A DNA stretch of 64,000 nt from Thiohalocapsa sp963698775 (GCA_963698775.1 CAVOSE010000010.1:1-64000); one strand, 5' to 3'. Positions 17,987-27,604 are shown, counted from the first letter of the stretch. A program made the numbers and translations. The notes: generated from the sequence alone by a model not told the origin.

Positions 17987-18296
17987 GCCCGCCAATTTTG
18001 TTGGTTGTGAGGGCGAATTCATTCGCCCCTCGTCTAACGAGGCTTCGTCTCAGACCGACGAGTCGTCATCATCGGTATCGGTATCGGTATCCGGATGGGG
18101 GTCCCTTGCCACTCGTTTCGCTTTCGATTCCGATTCCGATTTCGAAGACCCTCGCCGGTCCTAGGCTGCGTCGAAGCTTGACTCACCCGCAAGCAGTAGG
18201 CGCCCTCAAGCAATCGAGGTGCTGGGCACGATCGGCTACCGCGTCGGCGCTATACTGCGAGCCTGTAGGAGCCACCTCCGCGAAGCCGAGCCCGCC
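17987..18296. other. Intergenic gap with a palindromic repeat and short tandem repeats
   Basis: I see no gene here. It holds the palindrome at 18008-18030 and a short run of ATCGGT hexamers near 18071-18095. Confidence 0.6.
18008..18030. repeat. Palindromic repeat (GGGCGAATTCATTCGCCC type)
   Basis: GAGGGCGAATTCATTCGCCC is a second copy of the palindrome seen at 16875, in the same orientation and again directly after a nif gene. Confidence 0.75.
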
Positions 18297-18707
18297 ATGC
18301 ACCATCGCCATCTGACGCTGACCGCCCTGTTCCTCGCACCGCTATTGGCCGCTGCTCAAACGCCACCGACAGAAGAAGCGCAGCCGGAATTTCCACAGCA
18401 ACAGAGCGCCGGCGACATGCTGCTCGCCTGCGCTTCCAGCCGTCTCTCCAGAGTGGGCAGGGAACGCCGGCGCTACTGCGCCGGCTTCGTCAGCGGTGTC
18501 GAAGAGGCAGTCCGCCTAATGCAAATGGACGGCCCGACGCAAGTTCCGACCAGTACGCGCATCTGTACACCCGAAAACATCAGCGCCGGCGAATTGACCG
18601 AAGCGTTCATCCACTATGGCGCCAATCACGAGGGCGAACTCCCGGACCCGGCCGCATTGGTCGTGCTGCATGCGTTGCAGTCCGTCTATCCCTGCCCGAA
18701 GCACTAG
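18297..18707 (+). CDS. Exported Rap1a/Tai-like protein
   Basis: A signal peptide (LTALFLAPLLAAAQ) is followed by a domain with conserved Cys: LLACAS, RRYCAGFVSGVEEAV, RICTPENISAGEL and a C-terminal LHALQSVYPCP. This pattern matches the Rap1a/Tai family, periplasmic immunity proteins against type VI amidase effectors. No T6SS effector or amidase gene lies nearby, so it is probably a stand-alone family member. I chose the ATG at 18297 because the signal peptide starts there. Confidence 0.6.
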   Translation: MHHRHLTLTALFLAPLLAAAQTPPTEEAQPEFPQQQSAGDMLLACASSRLSRVGRERRRYCAGFVSGVEEAVRLMQMDGPTQVPTSTRICTPENISAGELTEAFIHYGANHEGELPDPAALVVLHALQSVYPCPKH

Positions 18708-18832
18708 CCGCAAGCGTCATCACCGGGTCAAGCGCGGCTTCGAGGTCTGCGGGGCGGTCTCGCGGGCTAGCCGTTGCCGCGACAGTCATAACGGTTCGCT
18801 GTCCGATTTCCTACCGACGGCCCCGAAAGCCC

Positions 18833-18848
18833 TGTCATGCTTCCGACA
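18833..18848 (+). promoter_or_regulatory. NifA upstream activator site of nifU
   Basis: Exact TGT-N10-ACA (TGTCATGCTTCCGACA), 62 bases upstream of the nifU -24 element. Confidence 0.72.
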
Positions 18849-18909
18849 ACCGCCAGACAGAGACGCCAACTATAATTTATAAATCAATTACTTGACTAAA
18901 ATACTTCAC

Positions 18910-18925
18910 TGGCCCGACTCTTGCT
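18910..18925 (+). promoter_or_regulatory. Sigma-54 promoter of nifUS
   Basis: TGGCCCGACTCTTGCT has GG/GC at -24/-12 with correct spacing; only the A of TGGCAC differs. It is 64 bases upstream of the nifU ATG, after an AT-rich stretch (18865-18905). Confidence 0.85.
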
Positions 18926-18988
18926 TTCGGCTATTGTAAGCGCGATTCGTCAATCACCAATAGCAACGCCAACAGCCGGAGCCAAGAC

Positions 18989-19890
18989 ATGTGGGACTAT
19001 TCCGAGACCGTCAAAGAACACTTCTTCAACCCGCGCAACGCCGGAGCTGTTGCTGAGGCGAACGCCACCGGTGAGGTGGGCTCGCTGTCCTGCGGTGACG
19101 CACTGCGCCTGACCCTGAAGGTCGACCCGGAGAGCGAGACCATCCTCGATGCCGGCTTCCAGACCTTCGGCTGCGGCTCGGCCATCGCATCCAGTTCGGC
19201 GCTGACCGAGATCATCAAGGGCATGACCCTGGACAGAAGCGCTGAAGCGTCACCAACCAGGACATCGCCGACTTCCTGGAGGGCCTGCCGCCGGAAAAGA
19301 TGCATTGCTCAGTGATGGGCCGCGAGGCGTTGCAGGCGGCGGTCGCCAACTACCGCGGCGAGGAGTGGAAGGACGACCACGAGGAAGGCGCGCTGATCTG
19401 CAAGTGCTTCGCCGTCGATGCCGTGCTGATCGAAGACACCATCCGCGCCAACAGCCTCACCACCGTCGAAGAGGTGACCAACTACACCAAGGCCGGCGGC
19501 GGCTGCTCCGCCTGCCATGAGGGCGTCGAGGAGATCCTGACCCGCGTACTGGCCGATCAGGGCAAGACCTTCGACCCGTCCGCATCCGCCCCGCCGCCAG
19601 TCGGCAAGGCCAAGCTCACGAACCTGCAACGCATCCGCCGCATCGAGAACGCCATCGAGGCCATCCGCCCGAATCTACAGCGCGACCACGGCGATATCGA
19701 ACTGATCGACATCGACGGCAAGGACGTCTACGTCAACATGACCGGCGCCTGCTCCGGCTGTCAGATGGCCTCGACCACGTTGGACGGCGTCCAGCAGCGC
19801 ATCGTCGAGGATCTGGGCGAATTCGTGCGGGTGATCCCGGCGCCGAAGGGCCAAGCGCCGAGGGCCGAGGGCCAGGCTACGGCAATGTAG
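18989..19890 (+). CDS. nifU: Nitrogenase Fe-S scaffold NifU, frame broken
   Basis: NifU assembles Fe-S clusters for nitrogenase with NifS. All three domains are present. The IscU-like domain has GCGSAIASSSALTEII and, after the break, KMHCSVMG. The central [2Fe-2S] domain has CKCFAVD and GGGCSACHEG. The C-terminal Nfu domain has GACSGCQMAS. Two extra bases near 19232 and 19245 shift the frame; removing them gives MTLDEALKVTNQDIADFLEG, which is normal NifU. It is followed 100 bases later by nifS, under the sigma-54 promoter at 18910. Confidence 0.95.
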
Positions 19891-19989
19891 CCCAAGCAGC
19901 GGCAGACGGCCCTTGGCGCCCGGCCCTCGGTCCTGCCGATGCCACCAAAGGCAACGCTAGTCAACGACGATTCCCGAGGAACGCATCCG

Positions 19990-21225
19990 ATGAGCAACAC
20001 AACCTCCCGAGCGCCGGCAGCAGGCATCTATCTCGACAACAACGCCACCACCATGGTCGATCCGGCCGTGGTCGAGGCCATGCTGCCCTATTTCACCGAG
20101 CAGTTCGGCAATCCGTCGTCGCTGCATCAGTTCGGCGACCGTGTCGGGCGCGCCATCAAGCAGGCGCGCCAGCAGGTGCAGGCGCTGCTCGGCGCCGAGT
20201 TGGACTCCGAGATCGTCTTCACATCCTGCGGCACCGAGTCTGACTCCACCGCCATCCTGTCCGCGCTGAAGGCGCAGCCGGAGCGGCGCGAGATCATCAC
20301 CACGGTGGTCGAGCACCCGGCGGTACTGAGCCTGTGCGAATACCTGGAGAAGGACGGCTACAAGGTCCACTACCTGACGGTGGACAACAAGGGCCGGCTC
20401 GACATGCAGCAGTACTTGGACGCCCTGTCGAACAAGGTCGCCATCGTCTCGGTGATGTGGGCCAACAACGAGAGCGGCACGCTGTTCCCGGTGGAGGAAA
20501 TGGCCGAGCTGGCCCGCTCCGCCGGCGTCATGTTCCACACCGATGCCGTGCAGGCCGTCGGCAAGGTGCCCATCGACCTCAAGAACACCGCCATCGACAT
20601 GCTGTCGCTGTCCGGCCACAAGCTGCATGCACCCAAGGGCATCGGCGTGCTGTATCTGCGCCGCGGCACGCGCTTTCGGCCGCTGCTGCGCGGCGGCCAC
20701 CAGGAGCGCGGCCGGCGCGCCGGCACCGAGAACAGCGCATCGATCATCGCCCTCGGCAAGGCCTGCGAGCTGGCGCTGGCGCACATGGACGAGGAGAAGA
20801 CCACCGTGCGCGCGCTGCGCGATCGACTGGAACAGGGCATCCTCGAAAACGTACCCAATTGCTTCGTCACCGGCGACCCGTCCAACCGACTGCCGAATAC
20901 CTGCAACATCGCCTTCGAGTACATCGAGGGTGAGGCCATCCTGCTGCTGCTGAACAAGCTCGGCATCGCCGCCTCCAGCGGTTCCGCCTGCACCTCCGGC
21001 TCGCTGGAACCGAGCCATGTGATGCGCGCCATGGGCATCCCGTTCACCGCCGCCCACGGCACCACGCGGTTTTCGCTGTCGCGCTACAACACCGTGGAGG
21101 AGATCGACCGCGTCATCGAGGCAGTGCCACCCATCGTCGCGCAGTTGCGCAAGCTCTCGCCCTACTGGGACGGCAATGGACCGGTGACGGAGCCCGAGAA
21201 GGCGTTCCAGCCCGCCTATGCTTGA
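19990..21225 (+). CDS. nifS: Cysteine desulfurase NifS
   Basis: A PLP enzyme that takes sulfur from cysteine for clusters on NifU. The PLP lysine is in SGHKLHAPKGIG, the substrate-binding region reads GGHQERGRRAGTEN, and the catalytic Cys is in SSGSACTSGSLEPSH. The 411-residue frame is intact. I chose the ATG at 19990 (GAGGAACG upstream) over an in-frame start 51 bases earlier, because the N-terminus YLDNNATTMVDP then matches the family. Confidence 0.96.
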   Translation: MSNTTSRAPAAGIYLDNNATTMVDPAVVEAMLPYFTEQFGNPSSLHQFGDRVGRAIKQARQQVQALLGAELDSEIVFTSCGTESDSTAILSALKAQPERREIITTVVEHPAVLSLCEYLEKDGYKVHYLTVDNKGRLDMQQYLDALSNKVAIVSVMWANNESGTLFPVEEMAELARSAGVMFHTDAVQAVGKVPIDLKNTAIDMLSLSGHKLHAPKGIGVLYLRRGTRFRPLLRGGHQERGRRAGTENSASIIALGKACELALAHMDEEKTTVRALRDRLEQGILENVPNCFVTGDPSNRLPNTCNIAFEYIEGEAILLLLNKLGIAASSGSACTSGSLEPSHVMRAMGIPFTAAHGTTRFSLSRYNTVEEIDRVIEAVPPIVAQLRKLSPYWDGNGPVTEPEKAFQPAYA

Positions 21226-21565
21226 TGGCAGCTTTCCGCTACGTGGCTTTGAAACCCGGCACGGCGAAGCTGACTGCGACGGCTGCCGCTTGGCCTTGGT
21301 CCAGCACGCCAGCACATCTGCGGCACCAAGGCGATGGCTTGGTTACTAATTTGTCCCCTGCTGGATCGCGTCGGTAGCGTCTGCTGCCAGCCGCTCCGCA
21401 AGGCTCGACACCGGGCTCGCAGCGCACGATTACCCAGGTGGGACTTCCACCCGCTAGAACACGCGGCCTTGCCAGGCCGCGCTGACCCTGATGCACTATG
21501 TTATCAGAGGGTTGAACGAGGTTTGTCCCATCGGATAACTGTTGCTTGGCCGGGATCAAGGTGTG
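21226..21565. other. Convergent gap between nifS and the PHB genes
   Basis: No supported gene. A hairpin GCGGCCT-TGCC-AGGCCGC lies at 21463-21480 without a T-run; it could end transcripts from either side. Confidence 0.55.
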
Positions 21566-22328
21566 TTAAAGGCGTAATCCGCCATCGACCTCCAGGATGC
21601 GCCCGGTAAAGTAGTCGTTCTCAAAAATATAGAGGGCTGAGTGGGCGATCTCCTCCGGCCGGCCCAAGCGCTGGAGCGGAATTCCTGCCTTTACCCGATC
21701 CAAGGCGTCAGGCTTCATGCCGCTGACCAACCGGGTCTCGCAGAATCCGGGGGCGATCGCGGCGACGCGAATCCCATGGCGCGCCAGCTCCTTGGCCCAG
21801 GTGACGGTCATGGCGGCGACGCCGGCCTTGGCCGCACTGTAGTTGCTTTGACCGAAATTCCCGGCGCGGCTCAGGCTGCTGATGTTCAGGATGACACCGG
21901 GCGTGCCCAGCTCGATCATCTTGGCGGCGCCTTCGCGCCCGCACAGAAAGACTCCCGTCAGATCGGTATTGATGACGGCCTGCCAATCTGCCAGCGACAT
22001 CTTCTTGAGCACTTTGCCGTCCTTGGCCTTGACCAGAAGCCCATCGCGGGTGATTCCGGCGTTGTTGACCACACCGTGTAGTGCCTGAAAGTCGTTGGCG
22101 ACCTTATCGAACACATCCTGCACTGCCGACTCGTCGGAGACGTCCGCCACGTAGGCCTTTGCCTCTGCGCCGGACCTCTCGGCAAAGCGCCGCGGCTTCT
22201 TCCACAACACCTTGGTTGACGCCGACGATCGCCAGGCGGGCACCCTTGGCCGCGAATGCCAGCGCCATGGCCTGACCAAGGCCGCGGCCTCCGCCCGTGA
22301 TCAGAATCGTCTTGCCTTTCACATTCAT
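21566..22328 (-). CDS. phaB: SDR-family acetoacetyl-CoA / 3-oxoacyl reductase, frame broken
   Basis: A short-chain dehydrogenase, NADPH-binding TILITGGGRGLGQAM at the N-terminus, then NNAG, and the catalytic Ser-Tyr-Lys set in SSLSRAGNFGQSNYSAAKAG. The C-terminus (YFTGRILEVDGGLRL) is normal. The two frames meet near 22185, one base out. Next to phaC, the likely role is reduction of acetoacetyl-CoA to 3-hydroxybutyryl-CoA for PHB; a FabG-type role cannot be excluded from sequence alone. Confidence 0.82.
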
Positions 22329-22485
22329 CGTAAGTCCCCTACCTCTTCTCAACTTGAGCGCATTTCGCCGTTTTCCCTATCTCGCCGGCCCTTGCCAGCA
22401 CTACCCGGAGCCCCCTGCTTCCGACTCGGTCTGCCGTCGCCAGCGCCAAGGGGACATCGTGCCTTGCCCAGAGAGAAGTCCGCGC

Positions 22486-24390
22486 CTATTGCTCGTACAC
22501 GTAGGTCCCCGGGGCATCGCCAAGGACCGGATAACCGCGGTCCGGGGCGCCCATCGCGGGCGGCGCCCCGACGCGGCCGGTGGAATGCCGGCTCAACCAG
22601 TCTTCCCAGGCAGGCCACCAGGAGCCCCCTTCTTTCGGTGTCTGCTCTTGCCACCGGGTCGGGCCAATGTAGCGATCGCCTTCCTTGCGCGTGGCGATCT
22701 GGTAGCTGCGCCGTGGGTGCCCCGGCTCGCTGATAACGCCCACGTTGTGACCGCCGCTGGCCAGTACGAAGGTCAGCTCGCAGGCGTCGCTCTGCAGGTG
22801 CAGCTTGTAGACCGAGTGCCAGGGCGCGACGTGATCGCGCTCGGCTGCCACGGCGAAGACGGGCAAGTGGATGTCGCTAAGGACGATAGGCTGACCATTG
22901 ACGTCGTAATGCCCCTGGGCAAGCTCGTTGTCGCGATAGAGCCGGCGAATGAGTTCGGCGTGCTGTTGGTAAGGCATGCGGGTCGTGTCGGCATTCCACG
23001 CCATGAGGTCGAACAGGGGTGCGCGCTGGCCGAGGAGGTAGTCGCGCACCATCTTGGACCAGACAAGGTCCCTGGACTTCAATAATTGAAAGCCGCCGGA
23101 GGCCTGTGTGGGCTCCAGATAGCCCCGGTCCCACATCATGTCTTCGAGGAGTGCGATTGCGCTCGGCCCCATGAACACGGACAGTTCGCCCACGTCCGTG
23201 AAGTCCGTCATGGTGGTGAACAGGGTGACGCTCGCGAGGCGCTCGTCCCCGTCGCGAGCCATGGTGGCGGCGGCGATGGTCAGCAGAATGCCGCCCAGGC
23301 AGTAGCCGACGGTATGCACCTTCTCGCCCGGGACGATTGTCCCGATGGCATCCAGCGCCGCCATGACCCCAAGGGTCCGGTAATCTTCCATGGAGAGATC
23401 CCGATCCTCCGGGCCAGGGTTTACCCAAGAGACCGCGAATACCGTATGTCCGCGGTCGACGAGATACTTCACCATGGAGTCGTGCGGGGACAGGTCCAGG
23501 ATGTAGTACTTCATCATCCAGGCCGAGAGCATCAGCACGGGCTCGCGACAGACGGATTCCGTCGTCGGCGTATATTGGATAAGCTCCATAATGCGGTTGC
23601 GATACACAACCTTTCCGGGCGTGGCCGCCAGATCGCGGCCGACCTGGTAGGCCTCGGTGCCGACCGGCTTTTCTCCTTGGACGGCCCGCTTTGTGTCGTC
23701 GAGGAGGTTCATCAACCCACGCATCAGATTGGCGCCGCCTTCGTTCAAGGTGGCCCGTGCGACCTCCGGGTTGAGGAAGGGATTATTCGAGGGCGACCAC
23801 AGGTCCAGCAGTTGGCGGGTAATGAAGGTCACCGCTTCTTCATTGTGCTTGGAAACCCCCCGTACGCCAGAGGTGGCGTTGTGCCACCACTGCTGGTTGA
23901 GCAGAAAGCCCTGATAGATGACGTTGTAGGGCCAGTGCTGCCAGGCCTCGTGGCTGAACCGTTTGTCCTGAGGCAAAGGCTCGATGCAGTGCGGCGTATC
24001 GGAATTCCACAGGGACTCGCCGGCATAGAGGCCCAGGCGGATCGCCTTGCGCAGCGCCTTCTCGGTGATCCGCGCCTGTTTGCCCGGGGAGACCGCCAGA
24101 TGCGCGAGCCAATCGAAGTAGTCCATGGCGATGGAGATGGGGGAGAGACCCATCGTCAGGTGGGCCAGATTAGCGCGAGCCCTGCGGTCGATCGACTTCG
24201 CCATCTGCGGATCGATCACGGAGCGGCCGAGCAACGCCTGCGCCGACGAAACAGGGTGTGAGGCTGCAGGGGCTGCTGCCAATGGTCTCTCGCCGGGGGG
24301 AGCCGCGACCGCCGGTCTTCCGGACATGCTCCCGCTCATGGATTTATTGAGCGCTTGCTCGTGCTTGGGATGCCTCGATTCTGTCGCCAT
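22486..24390 (-). CDS. phaC: Polyhydroxyalkanoate synthase PhaC
   Basis: A 634-residue class I-like PHA synthase that polymerises 3-hydroxyacyl-CoA on granules. The N-terminal PhaC domain (WSPSNNPFLNPEV) is followed by the alpha/beta-hydrolase core. The lipase-like box is GYCLGG with the catalytic Cys, and Asp is in AERDHVAPW and His in SGGHNVG. The 70-residue N-terminal extension is Ala/Pro-rich. The frame is intact. It precedes the reductase gene on the same strand, forming a PHB pair next to the nif island. Confidence 0.93.
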   Translation of the reverse strand: MATESRHPKHEQALNKSMSGSMSGRPAVAAPPGERPLAAAPAASHPVSSAQALLGRSVIDPQMAKSIDRRARANLAHLTMGLSPISIAMDYFDWLAHLAVSPGKQARITEKALRKAIRLGLYAGESLWNSDTPHCIEPLPQDKRFSHEAWQHWPYNVIYQGFLLNQQWWHNATSGVRGVSKHNEEAVTFITRQLLDLWSPSNNPFLNPEVARATLNEGGANLMRGLMNLLDDTKRAVQGEKPVGTEAYQVGRDLAATPGKVVYRNRIMELIQYTPTTESVCREPVLMLSAWMMKYYILDLSPHDSMVKYLVDRGHTVFAVSWVNPGPEDRDLSMEDYRTLGVMAALDAIGTIVPGEKVHTVGYCLGGILLTIAAATMARDGDERLASVTLFTTMTDFTDVGELSVFMGPSAIALLEDMMWDRGYLEPTQASGGFQLLKSRDLVWSKMVRDYLLGQRAPLFDLMAWNADTTRMPYQQHAELIRRLYRDNELAQGHYDVNGQPIVLSDIHLPVFAVAAERDHVAPWHSVYKLHLQSDACELTFVLASGGHNVGVISEPGHPRRSYQIATRKEGDRYIGPTRWQEQTPKEGGSWWPAWEDWLSRHSTGRVGAPPAMGAPDRGYPVLGDAPGTYVYEQ

Positions 24391-24549
24391 GACACTGACT
24401 CCGAAACGACTCGTAACAGTTAAGCCGCCGCCTTTGGCGGTCGACTCCGCGACGGCCCAATGCTCCGACGTCGATCGGTGACGGCTCGATCAGCTGCTCT
24501 GAACGTCGGGGCGAAAAAACCGATCCTGCACGCTTAATTCTAGACCGGA

Positions 24550-24719
24550 TCACCGGGGCTTCAACGCCTCGATTGTGGCAGATATCACATCGTCCTCGAC
24601 CGCACGCCCCGGCGCCCAGTCGCGGATGAACTCGTGGGAATCGTCCGTCGGTTCAATGCGGATGGCCTCGAAGCCCGCCGCTAGCAGCATACGGGTGATA
24701 GGGCCGTGAGCGATCAAGG
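24550..24719 (-). pseudogene. 3' fragment of an arsenite methyltransferase gene (arsM)
   Basis: Reading the minus strand gives LIAHGPITRMLLAAGFEAIR then HEFIRDWAPG, VEDDVISATIEALKP and a stop. This matches the C-terminal 50-60 residues of ArsM-type methyltransferases. An in-frame stop lies directly before it, and no SAM-binding domain or CxxC pair exists upstream, so only the 3' end remains. Confidence 0.6.
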
Positions 24720-25025
24720 TTCACAAGCCCCGCGTGGTCGGCGGTCTTCCTGTCCAACTTGATGGCGCCGCACCATCATTGTGCGCTCTGGACCCACAGG
24801 CGTGCACTCCGGCGCACTTTTGGCACCATTTTGGCGGTATACGGACCCCTGGCTTGGTATCCGATGGCCAGGCGATCGTCGCCAAAAACCCAGTCGATCC
24901 GTAGGCGTAACGCCAAACAACAGCCCGATCGAACGGTCCCGAACAAGCGCAATCGCCGAAACTGGCACAGAGATCGCAATACTGGAGCTGCGGATATGCC
25001 ATCTTTTAACTGGAGACGCCCACAC
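24720..25025. other. Leader region of the small Tyr-rich gene
   Basis: No gene is supported here; a long in-frame opening upstream of 25026 is Arg-rich and lacks a start signal. It contains the sigma-54-like site at 24963. Confidence 0.5.
24963..24978 (+). promoter_or_regulatory. Sigma-54-like promoter before a small gene
   Basis: TGGCACAGAGATCGCA has the full TGGCAC, correct spacing and GC at -12 (TCGC instead of TTGC). It is 48 bases upstream of the ATG at 25026. I see no TGT-N10-ACA nearby. Confidence 0.5.
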
Positions 25026-25253
25026 ATGAGCGACTACTACGATTCACCCGGTTACGAGGATTGCGTGATGAAATCCAACGACGACTATGAGCCCTATGGC
25101 TACCTGCCAGCGGAGCAACAGGAACAGGGTGCGCAGGCAATGCGACAACCGCAACTGCGTCATGCAGAATTCACCCTCGAGCGACGCAACCCGGCCTTCG
25201 ACCGCATCATCGAGGCACAGATCCTGGCGCAAAGCCGTATGGTGGGGTGCTAA
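25026..25253 (+). CDS. Small acidic Tyr-rich protein in the nif island
   Basis: A 75-residue protein that starts SDYYDSPGYEDCVMKSNDDY and has Gln/Arg-rich later parts (RQPQLRHAEFTLERRNPAFD). GGAG lies 12 bases before the ATG. I do not recognise a family. Its position between phaC and nifV and the sigma-54-like site upstream suggest expression with nif genes. The reading frame continues past its stop without another stop to 25415. Confidence 0.6.
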   Translation: MSDYYDSPGYEDCVMKSNDDYEPYGYLPAEQQEQGAQAMRQPQLRHAEFTLERRNPAFDRIIEAQILAQSRMVGC

Positions 25254-25349
25254 CCATGGCCGCCTTACTCCAGCGAAAGTCGACCGCTAGCCGATCCGTC
25301 CCCATCATCGCCCGAGACCGCTGAGCCGGAACGTGATCGGCGTTTGCTA

Positions 25350-25415
25350 ATGACCATTGCCGTCTCCGTCACCCTCCTGGCGGCGACCGCGCTGCCTTCG
25401 CTGCTCGTACTCTAG
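25350..25415 (+). CDS. Very short hydrophobic ORF
   Basis: It encodes 21 residues, MTIAVSVTLLAATALPSLLV then Leu, a single membrane-like helix. It is in the same frame as the gene ending at 25253, and the 32 codons between are Pro/Ser/Glu/Arg-rich and open. It could be a small membrane protein or the tail of a longer protein interrupted by the TAA at 25251. Confidence 0.3.
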   Translation: MTIAVSVTLLAATALPSLLVL

Positions 25416-25460
25416 CCGCCTGGTTCTCGGCTGCCCACGCTTCAACCTATCCTCCGATCT

Positions 25461-25488
25461 GATCAGGGACGCGACCGCGTCCCTGATC
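25461..25488. terminator. Strong hairpin upstream of nifV
   Basis: GATCAGGGACGC-GACC-GCGTCCCTGATC is a perfect 12-bp stem with a 4-base loop. There is no T-run. It probably ends the upstream small-gene transcript. Confidence 0.6.
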
Positions 25489-25714
25489 CTGTAAACCAGC
25501 CCAGCGAATGAGCGCAAGACTTGCGCTGTCAGGTTGAGCCTCGAAATCGCTCGGTTTGCCCCGCCCGAGACGTCACGTCACAAGATCCCGCGCAGAATTT
25601 CCTGGCCTCATCGTCAGATATGCGACAAGCCCATCCGATTCATTGTCTGTCGCAAACCCATCAAGACACCAGCATCCTCCAAATAAGCTACTAATTTTAT
25701 TGACACAAAAATAG

Positions 25715-25730
25715 TGGCCCACTGTTTGCT
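25715..25730 (+). promoter_or_regulatory. Sigma-54 promoter of nifV
   Basis: TGGCCCACTGTTTGCT has GG/GC at -24/-12 with correct spacing. Transcription would start near 25742, which favours the nifV ATG at 25766 over 25733 or 25739. Confidence 0.82.
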
Positions 25731-25765
25731 TAATGCTCATGCAACAGGTTTACGGAGCCCAACCG

Positions 25766-27008
25766 ATGCAAATCCCCGCGTCTCTGGCCGCACCTTCGGT
25801 CCACATCAACGACACCACACTGCGCGATGGCGAGCAGTCTGCCGGCGTCGCCTTCTCACTGGACGAGAAATTGGCCATCGCGCGGGGGCTCGACGGTCTT
25901 GGCGTGCCTGAACTGGAGGTGGGCATCCCGGCCATGGGCGAAGAAGAGCGCGAGTCGATTCGCGCCGTCGCCGGACTGGGCCTGAATGCGCGATTAATGG
26001 TCTGGACGCGCATGCTCCCCGCGGACATCGACGCCTGCCGGGGTCTGGGTGTCGACATGGTGGACCTGTCGATGCCGATGTCGGATCAGCAGATCGCCCG
26101 TAAGCTCGGGCGCGATCGCGACTGGGTGCTCGAACAGATCGGCCGGCAGGTGGCGGTCGCCCAGGATCTCGGGCTCGAGGTCTGTGTCGGCGCCGAGGAC
26201 GCATCCCGCGCCGACCCTGAATTCCTGTGGCGCGCCGCCGAGGCCGCTCAGCTGGCCGGCGCACGGCGCTTCCGCTTTGCCGATACCGTTGGCCTACTGG
26301 ACCCCTTCGGTACCTTTGAGCGCATCCGTGACCTCGCCGCGGTCTGCGACTGCGAACTCGAGATGCACGCCCACGACGACCTGGGGCTGGCCACCGCCAA
26401 CACCCTGGCGGCCGTGCGCGGCGGTGCCAGCCACGTCAATACCACCGTGCACGGACTCGGCGAACGCGCCGGCAATGCAGCGCTCGAAGAGGTGGTGATG
26501 GGCCTCAAGCACGTGCACCACGTCCAACACAGGCATCGACTTGGCCGAGTTCGACGCCTTATCCAAGCTGGTGGCACGCGCCTCCGGCCGTCCGGTCGCC
26601 TGGCACAAGAGCTTGGTCGGCGACGGTGCCTTTACCCACGAGGCCGGCATCCACGTCGACGGCCTGATGAAGGACCCGCTCAACTACCAAGGCATCGACC
26701 CGGCCGAGGTCGGTCGTCATCACCGCCTGGTGCTCGGCAAACACTCCGGCCGGCATGCCGTGCAACTCGCCTACGCGCAACTGCTGCAAACGGTCATCGA
26801 CGACGAGCAGGCCGAGCGCGTGCTGCCGCTGGTGCGCCGATTCGTCACCGAGACCAAGCATTCACCGACCACCCGCGACCTGCGCCGTTTTCTGGCCGAG
26901 ATCGCGCTCGATGCCATGCACCGGTCACCGCCAGCGCTGGTCTCCGGAGCGAGAGCGATCACAAGCACTGCGTCAACCCTCGTCGAGCCCGTGACCGCAC
27001 TGCAGTAA
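25766..27008 (+). CDS. nifV: Homocitrate synthase NifV, one frame break
   Basis: NifV condenses acetyl-CoA and 2-oxoglutarate to homocitrate, the organic part of FeMo-co. The HMGL-type TIM barrel is clear: INDTTLRDGEQSAGVAFS, FADTVGLLDPFGTF, MHAHDDLGLATANTLAA and HGLGERAGNAALEEV. After a break near 26523 (one extra C in a CC run) the frame resumes TGIDLAEFDALS and LVLGKHSGRHAV. I chose the ATG at 25766 because GGAG lies upstream and it is inside the sigma-54 transcript. It begins nifV-(repeat protein)-nifW-nifZ-nifM. Confidence 0.94.
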
Positions 27009-27048
27009 CAGGCGCAACGCGACCGTCAGCAACCACCGGACGTTCACA

Positions 27049-27604
27049 ATGGACCTGCTCGATTTCACCGGCGACGACATGTACTTCGATCAGGCGCTGC
27101 CGGCGGAGGTCGACGCAACTGATTGCCGACGCCGCGGAGCACTATGACGCTGACGGGGGCACCGACACGGCAGAGCACAGCCTGATGCGCGCCTACTTCC
27201 TCGCCCCCGAGCATCTGACGGTGCTGGTGGCGCTGTACCGGTTCTTCTATTACCGCCAGCGCTACGCGGATGCGCTGACGGTGGCGGATCGCGCCATCGC
27301 GCTCGCCGCCCGCGAACTCGGCCTCGATCCGGACTGGCGCGCCATCAACGCCGACGCATTAAATCAGGCCGCGACGGAGTCCATGGTGCTGACCCGTTTC
27401 CTGTTGCTGGCGCTGAAGGGCGCCGGGTTCCTGCTGATGCGTATGGAGCGTCCGGCGGACGCGCTGGAGCGGCTCGAGAAGGCCGCCGCCATCGACGACA
27501 GCGACCGGCTCGGCCTCGGCGACCTGCTCGACTGGGCGCGACGCGCCGCCACCAAGGACGAAGTCGCGGCCCAAGGCGACAACATTCACTATATCGGCCG
27601 CTGA
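27049..27604 (+). CDS. Helical-repeat (TPR-like) nif-operon protein, one frame break
   Basis: About 184 residues after restoring one extra base near 27113 (frame VD then QLIADAAEHYDAD). The centre reads APEHLTVLVALYRFFYYRQR, then YADALTVADRAIALAAREL, a helix-turn-helix pair with TPR spacing, and a C-terminal RPADALERLEKAAAIDDSD repeats it. It is entirely soluble and acidic. It lies between nifV and nifW in a tightly packed operon, so it probably acts in nitrogenase assembly or protection as a protein-binding scaffold, but no function is known to me. Confidence 0.7.

Noticed and set aside
19957..21315. 452-residue minus-strand ORF opposite nifS
   Set aside because: Shadow of nifS; no family features.
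21463..21480. GCGGCCT/AGGCCGC hairpin as an intrinsic terminator
   Set aside because: There is no T-run on either strand.
23086..24261. 391-residue plus-strand ORF opposite phaC
   Set aside because: Shadow of the intact phaC.
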